Shown here piece after piece: positions 43,507 through 52,641 of a stretch of 64,000 nt of DNA. The notes under the pieces were generated by a model. The model had not been told where the DNA came from, did not search any database, and saw only the letters and a list, made by a program, of their open reading frames with translations. Made by a program: the position numbers and the translations under genes. Position 1 is the first letter of the stretch. Each line of letters begins with the position of its first letter. Source of the stretch: Hymenobacter duratus (GTDB lineage Bacteria; Bacteroidota; Bacteroidia; Cytophagales; Hymenobacteraceae); assembly GCF_014698995.1 (NCBI RefSeq), contig NZ_JACWZZ010000001.1, positions 764,501-828,500 on the forward strand. The letters run 5' to 3'.

Positions 43507-44496
43507 CTACTTCAGCACCAACGCTTCCTTCAGGTGCAGCAGCATGTCGTCGGTCATGCGGTTCAGGTCGAAGCCGGGCTGCCAGTTCCAATCCTGGCGG
43601 GCCTGGCTGTCGTCGATGCTGGCGGGCCAGGAGTCGGCAATCTGCTGGCGCGAGTCGGGCTGGTACGTTACCCGGAAATCGGGGTAGTGGCGCTGAATGC
43701 TGGCCGTAATTTCGGCGGGCGAGAAGCTCATGGCCCCCAGGTTGTAGCTGCTGCGCACCTTGATGTTCTCGGCCGGGGCATGCATCAGGTCCAGGGTGGC
43801 TTTCAGCGCGTCGGGCATGTACATCATCGGCAGGTAGGTGTCCTCTTTCAGGAAGCACTCGTAGGCCTCGCCGGCCACGGCCTTGTGGTAGATGTCCACG
43901 GCATAGTCGGTGGTGCCGCCGCCGGGCAGGCTCTTGTAGCCGATCAGGCCGGGGTAGCGCAGGCTGCGCACGTCCAGGCCATGCTTGCGGAAATACCACT
44001 CGCACCACTGTTCGCCAGCTAGTTTGCTGATGCCATACACCGTGTTCGGGTTCATGACGGTAAGCTGGGGCGTATTTTGGCGAGGCGTATCGGGGCCAAA
44101 CACGGCAATGCTGCTGGGCCAGTACACCTGCTGCACGCCCAGGTCCACGGCTGCATCCAGCACATGAAACAGGCCATCCATGTTCAGCTGCCACCCGAAT
44201 TTTGGGTTCTTCTCGGCCGTGGCCGAGAGCAGCGCGGCCAGATGGTACACTTGCTTGGGCTTATACTGGCGTACTACTTCTTCCAGGCGGGACTTATCCA
44301 GTACGTCCAGCAGTTCGAAGGGGCCGGCTTCCAGGGTTTCGGCGTCTTTGGGCGCGCGTACGTCGGCGGCTACCACATTGGAGGCGCCATAGATCTGGCG
44401 CAGCTCGTGGGTGAGTTCTAAGCCCAGCTGACCGCCGGCGCCAATAACAAGAACGGTGTCGCCGGGGGTGGTGGGAGAGGTGCTGGAAGTTGTCAT
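43507..44496 (-). CDS. tdh: SDR-type L-threonine 3-dehydrogenase
   Basis: 329 residues. NAD-binding GAGGQLGLELTHEL at the N-terminus, catalytic Ser in WPSSIAVFG and YGISK (Tyr-xxx-Lys). This is the short-chain/epimerase-like threonine dehydrogenase known from Bacteroidota, not the zinc medium-chain enzyme. It oxidises L-threonine to 2-amino-3-ketobutyrate, which Kbl (45820-47016) cleaves. An epimerase acting on a nucleotide sugar is the alternative, made less likely by kbl nearby and by features such as GGGTTDYAVDIYHKA. TATCTTTG promoter 38 bases upstream. Confidence 0.88.
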   Translation of the reverse strand: MTTSSTSPTTPGDTVLVIGAGGQLGLELTHELRQIYGASNVVAADVRAPKDAETLEAGPFELLDVLDKSRLEEVVRQYKPKQVYHLAALLSATAEKNPKFGWQLNMDGLFHVLDAAVDLGVQQVYWPSSIAVFGPDTPRQNTPQLTVMNPNTVYGISKLAGEQWCEWYFRKHGLDVRSLRYPGLIGYKSLPGGGTTDYAVDIYHKAVAGEAYECFLKEDTYLPMMYMPDALKATLDLMHAPAENIKVRSSYNLGAMSFSPAEITASIQRHYPDFRVTYQPDSRQQIADSWPASIDDSQARQDWNWQPGFDLNRMTDDMLLHLKEALVLK

Positions 44497-44533
44497 GGGC
44501 AGAAGGAGTGGGGGAAGTAGGTGGTGGGGCCCG

Positions 44534-44541
44534 CAAAGATA
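44534..44541 (-). promoter_or_regulatory. tdh -7 promoter box
   Basis: TATCTTTG on the minus strand, 38 bases before the tdh ATG; identical to the box before kbl. Confidence 0.6.
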
Positions 44542-44656
44542 CGGGAGCCGCTGCGTTTGGTGACGGTGCCGCGCTTCTATCGGCCGCGCGGTTCGGCGCG
44601 CCCTGCAACCCTGGCCAGTCCTTGTGCTATCTTGGCGCTACCATATAGTTTGCTTT

Positions 44657-45724
44657 ATGCGCACCATCTTTTTTCTATTCCTGTCTCTTCAGCTGGCCGT
44701 AAAGGGCACTGCCCAACCAGCTTCAGCAACCCCACCCGTCTACCGCAACCTGGTGATGGAAGGCGGGGGCATCCGGGGCATAGCCTACGGTGGGGCATTA
44801 GCCGAGCTCGAGCAGCGGGGTGTGCTGGCCGGTATCCGACGGGTGGGCGGCACGTCGGCCGGGGCCATTCAGGCGGCGCTGCTGGCCGTGGGCTACTCGC
44901 CCAAGGAGATTATCGAGGTGATGAACAACACGCCGGTACAGCGCCTTAACGATGGCCGGCTTATCTTCTTCGGCGGCAGCACCCGCCTCATTAAACAATA
45001 TGGCTGGTACCGCGGCGACCAGTTTACGCAGTACCTAAGCGAGCTGGTGGCGCGCAAAACCCACGACCCGAACCTTACGCTGGGCCAGCTCCACACCCTG
45101 GTTCGGCAGGACTCGCTGCACTACCGCGACCTGTACACCACCGGCACCAACCTCACTACGCAACGGGTGCAGGTGTTCAGCCACGAAACTCACCCCGATA
45201 TGCGCGTAGCCGACGCTGTGCGCATCAGCATGAGCATTCCGCTGTATTTCCGGGCCGTATTGCTCGATAAGCAGGGCCACGTGGTGCGGCAGCCCGCCAA
45301 AGGGCAGGCTGTGGAAGTGCTGGTAGATGGCGGGCTGCTGGCGAATTTTCCCATCGATTTGTTCGACGACGCGCGTTACCTGAGTGCTTTGGCATCCGAC
45401 ACGCTGCCGGCAGCCGGCCCGTTCGCCAACCCCGAAACCCTGGGCCTGCGCCTCGACCGGCCCGAACAACTGCCCTACGATGTGCAGCCCGGCGGCCGGC
45501 AGCAACTCGCGCCCTACGCCATACAGGATTTCGGCTCGTATATGGGCGCGCTCTACAACGTGGCTATTGAAAACCTGAATCCGGCCCGGCCCGGGGACTG
45601 GGCCCGCACCGTCAGCATTAGTACGGCTGGCTTCAACCCCAAGATAAAGCGGATGTCGGCGGAGCAGAAGCAGCAGCTCATGGACAGCGGACAAGCGGGC
45701 GTGCAGGCATTTTTTGCGCGGTAA
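44657..45724 (+). CDS. Exported patatin-like phospholipase
   Basis: 355 residues from the ATG at 44657 with signal peptide (MRTIFFLFLSLQLAVKGTAQ). Oxyanion loop GGGIRGIAYGG, nucleophile elbow GGTSAGAIQAALLAVGYS, and the catalytic Asp in VDGGLLANFP form the Ser-Asp dyad of patatins. Probably hydrolyses phospholipids or other acyl lipids in the periplasm or outside. No C-terminal barrel is present, so it is the single-domain type. Sits between tdh and kbl. Confidence 0.92.
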   Translation: MRTIFFLFLSLQLAVKGTAQPASATPPVYRNLVMEGGGIRGIAYGGALAELEQRGVLAGIRRVGGTSAGAIQAALLAVGYSPKEIIEVMNNTPVQRLNDGRLIFFGGSTRLIKQYGWYRGDQFTQYLSELVARKTHDPNLTLGQLHTLVRQDSLHYRDLYTTGTNLTTQRVQVFSHETHPDMRVADAVRISMSIPLYFRAVLLDKQGHVVRQPAKGQAVEVLVDGGLLANFPIDLFDDARYLSALASDTLPAAGPFANPETLGLRLDRPEQLPYDVQPGGRQQLAPYAIQDFGSYMGALYNVAIENLNPARPGDWARTVSISTAGFNPKIKRMSAEQKQQLMDSGQAGVQAFFAR

Positions 45725-45765
45725 TCTTGTTGGCCGTTCTGCGCTCCGCTCAGGATAGCAGATAG

Positions 45766-45773
45766 TATCTTTG
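45766..45773 (+). promoter_or_regulatory. kbl -7 promoter box
   Basis: TATCTTTG 46 bases before the kbl ATG; no TTG at the ideal spacing. Confidence 0.6.
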
Positions 45774-45819
45774 CCCAACTTCCTCCCACTCACCGAATCA
45801 CTAGTTCACCACGCAGTCT

Positions 45820-47016
45820 ATGTACACCACCCTCCAGCCCGACCTCACCCAGCAGCTTCAGGAAATCAAGGATGCCGGCCTTTACAAGAAGGAGCGCATC
45901 ATAACCAGCCCGCAGGGCGCGGAAATCGAGACGCAGGAGGCCGGTGAGGTGCTGAACTTCTGCGCCAATAACTACCTGGGCCTGTCGTCGCACCCTGAGG
46001 TGGTGAAGGCCGCTAAAGAAGCTATTGATACGCATGGCTACGGCATGTCGTCGGTACGCTTCATCTGCGGTACCCAGGATATTCATAAGCAGTTGGAAGC
46101 CAAATTGGCCCAGTTTCTGGGCACCGAGGACACCATTCTGTATGCTGCCGCCTTCGATGCCAACGGCGGGGTGTTCGAGCCGCTCTTCAACGAGCAGGAT
46201 GCTATTATTTCGGATGCCCTAAACCACGCCTCTATCATTGATGGGGTGCGCCTGTGCAAGGCCCAGCGCTACCGCTACGCGCACAACGACATGCAGGACC
46301 TAGAGCAGCAGCTACAGGATGCCGTTGCGAAGGGCACGCGCCACCGCATTATCGTTACGGACGGGTCTTTCTCCATGGATGGCACCATCGCGCAGCTCGA
46401 CAAAATCTGCGACCTGGCCGACAAGTATGAGGCCTTAGTGATGATTGACGAGTGCCACTCGATGGGCTTCCTGGGTAAAACCGGCCGCGGCACGCACGAG
46501 TACCGCAATGTGCTCGGCCGCGTCGATATTATTACGGGCACGCTCGGCAAGGCGCTGGGCGGAGCCATGGGCGGCTTCACGTCGGGCCGCAAGGAAATCA
46601 TTGACATGCTACGCCAGCGCAGCCGTCCCTACCTGTTCTCGAACACCCTCGCGCCTGCCATTGTGGGGGCCAGCCTGCGGGTGTTGGAGCTGCTTACCGA
46701 AAGCACCGAGCTGCGCGACCGGCTGGAAGAAAACACGCAATACTTCCGCGAGAAGATGACAGCGGCCGGCTTCGACATCAAGCCCGGCGAGCACCCGATT
46801 GTGCCCGTTATGCTGTATGACGCCAAGCTAAGCCAGGATTTCGCGGCCAAAATGCTGGAAAAAGGTATTTACGTGGTGGGATTCTACTTCCCAGTAGTGC
46901 CCAAAGGCCAGGCCCGCATCCGGGTGCAGCTCAGCGCCGCCCACACCCGCGCCCACCTCGACAAGGCCATTGCCGCCTTCATTGAAGTAGGCAAGGAGCT
47001 GGAAGTGCTGAAGTAG
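45820..47016 (+). CDS. kbl: Glycine C-acetyltransferase (2-amino-3-ketobutyrate CoA ligase)
   Basis: 398 residues, full length. PLP enzyme of the alpha-oxoamine synthase family. [17 protein letters not shown] and [19 protein letters not shown] are the KBL signatures; [19 protein letters not shown] binds PLP's N1; the Schiff-base Lys is in [16 protein letters not shown]. Cleaves 2-amino-3-ketobutyrate with CoA to glycine and acetyl-CoA, the step after Tdh. Followed by a long inverted repeat. Confidence 0.95.
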   Translation: MYTTLQPDLTQQLQEIKDAGLYKKERIITSPQGAEIETQEAGEVLNFCANNYLGLSSHPEVVKAAKEAIDTHGYGMSSVRFICGTQDIHKQLEAKLAQFLGTEDTILYAAAFDANGGVFEPLFNEQDAIISDALNHASIIDGVRLCKAQRYRYAHNDMQDLEQQLQDAVAKGTRHRIIVTDGSFSMDGTIAQLDKICDLADKYEALVMIDECHSMGFLGKTGRGTHEYRNVLGRVDIITGTLGKALGGAMGGFTSGRKEIIDMLRQRSRPYLFSNTLAPAIVGASLRVLELLTESTELRDRLEENTQYFREKMTAAGFDIKPGEHPIVPVMLYDAKLSQDFAAKMLEKGIYVVGFYFPVVPKGQARIRVQLSAAHTRAHLDKAIAAFIEVGKELEVLK

Positions 47017-47030
47017 CCCGCCGTGGCGCT

Positions 47031-47089
47031 GATGCCCCGCACCGGAAATGCCCTCGCGACACGCGTGGACGCTTCCGGTGCGGGGCATC
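47031..47089. repeat. 16-bp perfect inverted repeat after kbl
   Basis: gatgccccgcaccgga (47031-47046) and its exact complement (47074-47089) with a 27-base loop, between convergent genes. No clear T-run, so it is either a non-classical terminator or a dispersed repeat. Confidence 0.85.
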
Positions 47090-47098
47090 GTTGCGTTG

Positions 47099-47701
47099 TT
47101 AGGGCTGGCGAAGCGCTTGTACCTGTCGTTCGGTAAGCTGAGCCGTGAAAACCGGCGACTCTACTACGTGGGAGCCTATTTTGGCTACTGCTTTACAAGG
47201 GGTCGGAATGGAACCCCGAAAGAAGGTGTACACATCTATATCCATTGCCATATAGAAGTGCGAAGGCAGTGTGTCCTGCCAAAAGCTGTTCCCACAGACG
47301 CTGAAAGGCAGTGTTTTGAAGGATTTCCACTGGCCGTCCGACTGAAAGAGAAGGGTTATACCAGTTACGGTAGCGTCTGAACGTTCAATCTCAATAGGCG
47401 CAGGGTCCGGATTGACCAAGTAAATGCGCGCATACTGCACGCCGAACCGCCCCTGAACCAGCAAATCGGGCAGTGTTCTTAGTTGAAGACCTTCCGATGC
47501 CTGTACTGCAAGCGCCTCGCGTAGTTGCGGGGTCAGGGCACCTTTTGCTTTGAACCATGCGCTGTGCCCCAACTCATAATACGGCTTCTGAAAAACCACC
47601 ACAGGATGTGCAGCAGATGCTGCCGTATTCGACTGGGCAAACACCGGTGGGAGCGTGCTATACAGAATAGCGGATAGCAGAGGTAGGAGCTTATAATACA
47701 T
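47099..47701 (-). CDS. Exported protein of unknown function
   Basis: 200 residues with signal peptide (MYYKLLPLLSAILYSTLPPVFA). The mature part is beta-rich with two cysteines (FSVCGNSFWQ; PTPCKAVAK) that may form a disulphide. No family recognised. Located downstream of cdaA on the same strand (22 bases), possibly in the folP-cdaA transcript. Confidence 0.65.
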   Translation of the reverse strand: MYYKLLPLLSAILYSTLPPVFAQSNTAASAAHPVVVFQKPYYELGHSAWFKAKGALTPQLREALAVQASEGLQLRTLPDLLVQGRFGVQYARIYLVNPDPAPIEIERSDATVTGITLLFQSDGQWKSFKTLPFSVCGNSFWQDTLPSHFYMAMDIDVYTFFRGSIPTPCKAVAKIGSHVVESPVFTAQLTERQVQALRQP

Positions 47702-47723
47702 GTAGTTATAGCATTGCGAATTA

Positions 47724-48569
47724 CTACGCCGCTACTTCTGCTGCCGAGGAAGTCGGGGAGGAAGCGGCTGGCTTGGGCGCGGCATCAAACAGGAACTCAT
47801 TGAGGCGGGCACGCAGGTCGGCGGGCGCCAGGTTGCGGAACACTTCACCACCGCGCACCAAGGAAATCTGGCCGGTTTCCTCGCTCACTACCAGCACCAC
47901 CGCATCAGTTACTTCTGTGAGGCCGATGGCCGCGCGGTGACGCAGACCCAAGGCCGCCGGGACGTCAGGGTTTTCGCTCACGGGCAGAATGCAGCGCGCT
48001 GCTTTGATGCGGCCCCGGCTGATAATAACTGCCCCATCATGCAGCGGGGAGTTTTTGTTGAAAATGCTCAGCAGCAGGCGTTTGCTGACCGCCGCATCAA
48101 TCAGGTCGCCGGTGTCGCCGAAGGGCTTGAGGTCGGAAGCCAGGCTAAAGGCGATGAGCGCGCCGGTCTGCTTACCGGCCAGGCTTTTGGCGGCTTCCAC
48201 GAAGGGGGTCACGCTGAGCCGCTCGGCCGCCTCGGTGTCGCGGCGCCACGGAAACACGCGCATCCGCTCAAAGGCCGTGGCCTTACCGATATTGAGCAGA
48301 AACCGCCGGATTTCCTGCTGAAACAGAATGATGCCGGCCAGCACGCCCACACTCATAAACTGCCCCAGAATGCTGGTCAGCAGCTCCATGCCGGCGGCTT
48401 TTACTACCAGATAAAACAGGTAGATGGACATAAAGCCCAGAAAAATCTTCAGCGCCACGCTCCCTGTCAGCAGCTTATACAGCTGATAAAACAGCACCGT
48501 GACCAGCAGAACGTCCACGACGTCTATCCAGCCGATGCGCAGGAAGCCGATGGAGAAGGAGCCAATCAC
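47724..48569 (-). CDS. cdaA: Diadenylate cyclase CdaA
   Basis: 281 residues. Three N-terminal membrane helices (about 15-75) followed by a coiled linker and a DAC domain. Active-site motifs LHDGAVII (DGA) and LGLRHRAAIG (RHR) are intact. Makes c-di-AMP from two ATP, a second messenger for potassium and osmotic balance. Its ATG overlaps the folP stop by 4 bases, so the two are translationally coupled. No CdaR gene beside it, as usual in this phylum. Confidence 0.96.
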   Translation of the reverse strand: MIGSFSIGFLRIGWIDVVDVLLVTVLFYQLYKLLTGSVALKIFLGFMSIYLFYLVVKAAGMELLTSILGQFMSVGVLAGIILFQQEIRRFLLNIGKATAFERMRVFPWRRDTEAAERLSVTPFVEAAKSLAGKQTGALIAFSLASDLKPFGDTGDLIDAAVSKRLLLSIFNKNSPLHDGAVIISRGRIKAARCILPVSENPDVPAALGLRHRAAIGLTEVTDAVVLVVSEETGQISLVRGGEVFRNLAPADLRARLNEFLFDAAPKPAASSPTSSAAEVAA

Positions 48570-49447
48570 GACGAAAGCTGCGGGTAAGTGGTGGAAACAA
48601 GCTGCACGGTCTGCACAGCTTCCGCCACGTCGTGTACGCGCAGCAGCCGCGCCCCGTTGAGCAGCGCCAGCGCATTGACGGCAATAGTACCCGTGAGGGC
48701 TGCATCGGGCGAGAGGCCAAGTGGCTTATACACGAGGGTTTTCCGCGAAAGGCCCGCCAGAATGGGCAGCCCCAGCACCCGCAGCTCGGGCAGGCGCCGC
48801 AGCAGCTCGTGGCTCTGGGCCGGCGTTTTGGCAAAGCCGAAGCCAGGGTCCAGCACTACATCCGTAACACCAGCAGCACGCAGCACGGCCAGCTTGTCGC
48901 GGAAGTAGCGCGCCATTTCCAGCACAATGTCGCCCTCGTAATGGGTTTGCTGGGCCATGGTCTGGGGCGTGCCCCGCATGTGCATCAGAATGTAAGGCAC
49001 CCCCAGGCGGCCCGCCGTTGGCAGCATCTCGGGGTCCAGCTCGCCGCCGCTGATGTCGTTGAGAATGTCGGCGCCGGCCGCCACTGCTTCCGATGCCACG
49101 CCGGACCGAAACGTATCGACCGAGAGAATTGCTTCCGGAAAGGCGCGGCGCACGGCTTCTACAGCGGGCAGCAGGCGGCGCTTTTCCTCGTCTTCGGTAA
49201 TATCCTCGGCGCCAGGCCGGGACGAATAGCCGCCCAGGTCGAGCACGGCGGCACCGGCCTGCAGCATGGCTTCGGCGCGGCGCAACAGCTCATCTGCGTT
49301 GCCAATCCGGTTGCCTTCGAAGAACGAGTCCGGCGTCAGATTCAGGATGCCCATCACCTGCGGCCGGCGCAAATCGAGCACTCGTCCGCCGGGGCAGCGC
49401 AGGGTTTGCGCAGCCGGGAAACACGTATCTTGCACGGCCTGGAGCAT
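48566..49447 (-). CDS. folP: Dihydropteroate synthase
   Basis: 293 residues from the ATG at 49447; a second in-frame ATG at 49486 would add 13 residues, and the choice is not settled. TIM barrel: VMGILNLTPDSFFEGN, AAVLDLGGYSSRPGAEDI, LSVDTFRSGVASEAVAAGA, NDISGGELD, and LDPGFGFAKTPAQSHELLR are all classic DHPS motifs. Joins 6-hydroxymethyl-dihydropterin pyrophosphate and p-aminobenzoate. Target of sulphonamides. Coupled to cdaA. Confidence 0.96.
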   Translation of the reverse strand: MLQAVQDTCFPAAQTLRCPGGRVLDLRRPQVMGILNLTPDSFFEGNRIGNADELLRRAEAMLQAGAAVLDLGGYSSRPGAEDITEDEEKRRLLPAVEAVRRAFPEAILSVDTFRSGVASEAVAAGADILNDISGGELDPEMLPTAGRLGVPYILMHMRGTPQTMAQQTHYEGDIVLEMARYFRDKLAVLRAAGVTDVVLDPGFGFAKTPAQSHELLRRLPELRVLGLPILAGLSRKTLVYKPLGLSPDAALTGTIAVNALALLNGARLLRVHDVAEAVQTVQLVSTTYPQLSS

Positions 49448-49593
49448 GGTTTCGGGCAGAAAGGAACGTCGGGCAGCGCGGAGCATTCCGCTGGCTAACG
49501 TTGCGGTGGTACTTACATTACTTACGAGCGAGATACTTCGCTACGCTCAGCACGACGGGCGGTGCGGTTTCTCAACAAAATAGGCTGAAAAAC

Positions 49594-50172
49594 TTGGAGA
49601 ATCAAACCCAGCACGACTACGACCGGATAATAGCACAGTGTCGCGCCCTGTTTCTGGCTAAAACCCACGACTACGGCACGGCCTGGCGCATCATGCGGCT
49701 GCCGAGCATCACCGACCAGATTTACATCAAGGCCCAGCGCATCCGCAGCATCCAGGAAAAGGGCACGCAGCTGGTGGCCGACGACGTGGATGGCGAGTTC
49801 GTGGCCATCATCAACTACTGCGTTATTGCCCTGATGCAGTTGCGCCTGCCTGCGGATGCGCCGTTGGACCTGGCCCCGGAAGAAGTGGCTGCGGCCTATG
49901 AGGAGGAAGCGGCCGAAAACCGCCGCCTACTCTTCGCCAAAAACCACGACTACGGCGAAGCCTGGCGGCAAATGCGTATCGAAAGCATCACGGACATCAT
50001 CCTGATGAAGCTGCACCGCACCAAGCAGATTGAGGACTTGGCCGGCGCCACCCGCGTATCGGAAGGGGTGGAGGCCAACTACCGCGATATGCTCAACTAC
50101 GCCGTGTTTGTGCTCATTAAGCGGGGCTGGGCCAGCGCTGCTCCCGTTCCGCCAGCCGCAAGCAGCCACTAG
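49594..50172 (+). CDS. DUF1599 (nucleotide modification associated domain 1) protein
   Basis: About 192 residues from a TTG at 49594 (MENQTQHDYDRIIAQC); no better start is visible. Two tandem copies of the DUF1599 unit: LFLAKTHDYGTAWRIMRLPS, ITDQIYIKAQRI and LLFAKNHDYGEAWRQMRIES, ITDIILMKLHRT. The HDYG core is repeated exactly. Family role is unproven; a link to nucleotide modification has been proposed. Divergent from folP and upstream of the BT_3928-type gene, an order usual in Bacteroidota. Confidence 0.87.
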   Translation: MENQTQHDYDRIIAQCRALFLAKTHDYGTAWRIMRLPSITDQIYIKAQRIRSIQEKGTQLVADDVDGEFVAIINYCVIALMQLRLPADAPLDLAPEEVAAAYEEEAAENRRLLFAKNHDYGEAWRQMRIESITDIILMKLHRTKQIEDLAGATRVSEGVEANYRDMLNYAVFVLIKRGWASAAPVPPAASSH

Positions 50173-50332
50173 CCCCAGCGCTGCGTATTTGATGCGTGGC
50201 CGGAAACAGTGCTTTGGCAGTGCTGTTTACTGGCGGGTTTGCAGTTTCTTTGCTTTACTTACCCGCGGCAACCGCCTGTTGTAGAGCCGTGCCCGCTCCA
50301 TCTGTTCGTTACTCCGTCACCTCACACCGTCC

Positions 50333-51439
50333 ATGAAACTATTCACGAAAGTCTGCTGGCTGCTGCTGGGGGCGCTGTTTATCTTCTCCGGCCTGATTAA
50401 GCTGAACGACCCGGTGGGCACGGCCCTGAAGCTGGAGGAATATTTTGAAGTATTTGCCGTCGACTTCGGCAGCTTTTTTCTGATTTTCAAGGATTATGCC
50501 CGCACCATCAGCATCTTCCTCAGCTCGCTGGAAGTAGTGCTGGGTGTGGCGCTGCTGCTGCGCTGGATGCTGCGCCAGACGATGTGGGTGCTGCTGGGCC
50601 TGCTCCTCTTCTTCGCCTTCCTGACCTTCTACTCGGCCGCCTTCAACAAGGTGACGGATTGCGGCTGCTTCGGCGACTTCATCAAGCTCACGCCGTGGCA
50701 GTCGTTTGCCAAGGATATGGTGCTGCTGGGCATGTGGCTGGTGGTGTTTTTCAACTACCGCTACCTGCGCTATAGCTTTGCCAAAGGCCAGCTGGGCGTA
50801 GTGTATATCACGCTGGCCTGGGCCGTAGCTATTGGCATTGGAGTACGCGCATTGGGCCACTTGCCCTATTTCGATTTCCTGCCCTACAAAGTCGGCAACG
50901 ACATTGGCAAGCTGATGAAGCCCTTGGAGCAGGCCCGCTACCAGTATGTGATGGAGCGCAACGGCGAAACCAAAACCTTCGACCAGTACCCCACCGACTC
51001 GACGTGGAAATACAAGAGCATGGAAGTGCTGAACCCAGAGAAGTCCAAGCCTCTCATTACCGATTTTGAGGTGTCGGATGTGGATGGCAACTCGTTTACG
51101 CAGGAGCTGCTGACCGGCAACAAGCTGGTGCTCATTGTGCAGAATACCAACAAGACCGACCGGGAGCGGTTCAAGGTCATCAATACATTGCTGGCAGAAG
51201 CGGCGAAGTCGCGTCGCAAGATTCAGGTTCTGACCATCACCAGCACCAGCCCCGCCAAGTTCGATACGTTCCGCCACGATGTGAACCTGGCCACGCCCTA
51301 CTACTTCGCCGACGCTACTGTACTTAAGTCCATGATTCGCTCGAACCCCGGCCTGATGGTGCTGCAGGACGGCAAAGTGCTGGCCAAATACCACTACCAC
51401 GACATTCCGGCGTTGTTCAACGTCGAGAAGCTGTTTTAA
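50333..51439 (+). CDS. DoxX/MauE-like membrane protein with thioredoxin-like C-domain (BT_3928 family)
   Basis: 368 residues. Four to five N-terminal helices in DoxX/MauE order: LLLGALFIFSGLIKLNDPVG, EEYFEVFAV, FLSSLEVVLGVALLL, and KVTDCGCFGD with a Cys pair facing the periplasm. The C-terminal domain (about 235-368: ITDFEVSDVDGNSFTQELL to VLQDGKVLAKYHYHDIP) has a thioredoxin-like fold but lacks CxxC. Probably a membrane redox or assembly factor; unproven. Confidence 0.85.
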   Translation: MKLFTKVCWLLLGALFIFSGLIKLNDPVGTALKLEEYFEVFAVDFGSFFLIFKDYARTISIFLSSLEVVLGVALLLRWMLRQTMWVLLGLLLFFAFLTFYSAAFNKVTDCGCFGDFIKLTPWQSFAKDMVLLGMWLVVFFNYRYLRYSFAKGQLGVVYITLAWAVAIGIGVRALGHLPYFDFLPYKVGNDIGKLMKPLEQARYQYVMERNGETKTFDQYPTDSTWKYKSMEVLNPEKSKPLITDFEVSDVDGNSFTQELLTGNKLVLIVQNTNKTDRERFKVINTLLAEAAKSRRKIQVLTITSTSPAKFDTFRHDVNLATPYYFADATVLKSMIRSNPGLMVLQDGKVLAKYHYHDIPALFNVEKLF

Positions 51440-51452
51440 TTTTTAGTGATGA

Positions 51453-51561
51453 GGTGATGAGGTAAATGGTGACAGGTAACACGTGACAGGTGCCTGAAAC
51501 GGTTGAGGAGCAGAGCTATTCACCCCATCACCATTTACCTGTTACCATTTACCTCATCACC
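51453..51561. repeat. 27-bp inverted repeat of heptamer-like units
   Basis: Left arm 51453-51479 and right arm 51535-51561 are complementary with one mismatch. Both are built from short GGTGATGAGGTAAATGG-type units, and related units continue around them (51446-51569). It lies in the whole gap between the BT_3928-type gene and the permease. Confidence 0.85.
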
Positions 51562-51579
51562 CCATTCACCTGAAGCCTA

Positions 51580-52635
51580 ATGCTCTCCTTTGTTCTGCGC
51601 CGGCTCGGACATGGCCTGCTGATTCTGGCGGGTGTGGCTCTGACGGTATTCTTCCTGTTTCAGGTGTTGCCCGGCGACCCGGTGGCCCTGCTGGCCGGCC
51701 AGCGTTCCGACGCGGCCACCCGCGCCGCCATTGCCGCCGACCTTGGCCTCGACCAGCCCATGCCCGCGCAGCTGCTCGGCTACCTCAACGATGTGTCGCC
51801 GCTGGGCGTGCACCCGCGCGACTCGGCTGGTACGGCTAAGTACGGCGGCTTCACGCTGCTCCCGCTCGGCGACAACGCTGTGGTGCTGAAAACGCCCTAC
51901 CTGCGCCGCTCTTTCCAGAGCAACAAAGAAGTGCTGACCATTCTGCTCGACCATTTTACGGGCACGCTGTGGCTGGCACTGGCCGCCATGCTGCTGGCCG
52001 CCGTGCTCGGCATTACGTTCGGCATAGTGGCAGCCCTCAAGCCGCATTCCTGGCTCGATAGAGCGTTGATTACGACTTCAGTGCTCGGAATTTCGGTTCC
52101 TTCGTTTGTAGCGGGCATCCTGATTGCCATTACGTTTGGGTTCTATTGGAGCCACTGGACTGGCCTCAACCTGACCGGGCAGCTATTTGAGAATGATGCT
52201 TTCACGGGCCGCCACTTGGTGCTGCGTAATCTGCTGCTGCCGGCCTTTGCGCTGGGTATCCGGCCGCTGGCTGTCATCACGCAGCTTACCCGCTCCTCTA
52301 TGCTCGATGTGCTGGGCCAGGACTACATCCGCACGGCACGGGCCAAAGGACTTTCCAGCTACCAAACGGTAGTGGGCCACGCACTGAAAAATGCGCTGAA
52401 CCCTGTCGTAACCGCTGTATCGGGCTGGCTGGCTTCGCTGATGGCAGGGGCTTTCTTCATTGAGTACATCTTCAACTGGAAGGGCTTGGGTACGGTCACA
52501 CTGCGGGCCGTCGAGAACCTCGATTTTCCGGTCGTGATGGGCGCTACCATCTTCATTGCCGCGCTGTTTGTGCTGGTTAATATTGCCGTAGACGTGCTCT
52601 ATGCTGTGCTCGACCCGCGCGTCCGGCTTTCCTGA
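51580..52635 (+). CDS. ABC transporter permease (DppB/OppB type)
   Basis: 351 residues, six helices. N-terminal LLILAGVALTVFFLFQVLPGDP is the BPD_transp_1 N-domain. The EAA loop is LDVLGQDYIRTARAKGLSSYQTVVGHALKNALNPV (quoted in parts: DYIRTARAKGLS, HALKNALNPVV). By family imports peptides or nickel with a partner permease, two ATPases and a binding protein. None are adjacent; the next gene is shikimate kinase. Confidence 0.92.
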   Translation: MLSFVLRRLGHGLLILAGVALTVFFLFQVLPGDPVALLAGQRSDAATRAAIAADLGLDQPMPAQLLGYLNDVSPLGVHPRDSAGTAKYGGFTLLPLGDNAVVLKTPYLRRSFQSNKEVLTILLDHFTGTLWLALAAMLLAAVLGITFGIVAALKPHSWLDRALITTSVLGISVPSFVAGILIAITFGFYWSHWTGLNLTGQLFENDAFTGRHLVLRNLLLPAFALGIRPLAVITQLTRSSMLDVLGQDYIRTARAKGLSSYQTVVGHALKNALNPVVTAVSGWLASLMAGAFFIEYIFNWKGLGTVTLRAVENLDFPVVMGATIFIAALFVLVNIAVDVLYAVLDPRVRLS

Positions 52636-52641
52636 TTGCGC

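Noticed and set aside
43505-44194. N-terminal extension of the 163-aa membrane protein
   Set aside because: The extension lies wholly in another frame of the threonine dehydrogenase gene; a start 2 bases after that gene's stop fits far better.
50339-51400. Long minus-strand frame opposite the DoxX-like gene
   Set aside because: His/Gln/Val-rich composition is the antisense signature of a GC-rich gene; the sense frame has helices and a conserved Cys motif.
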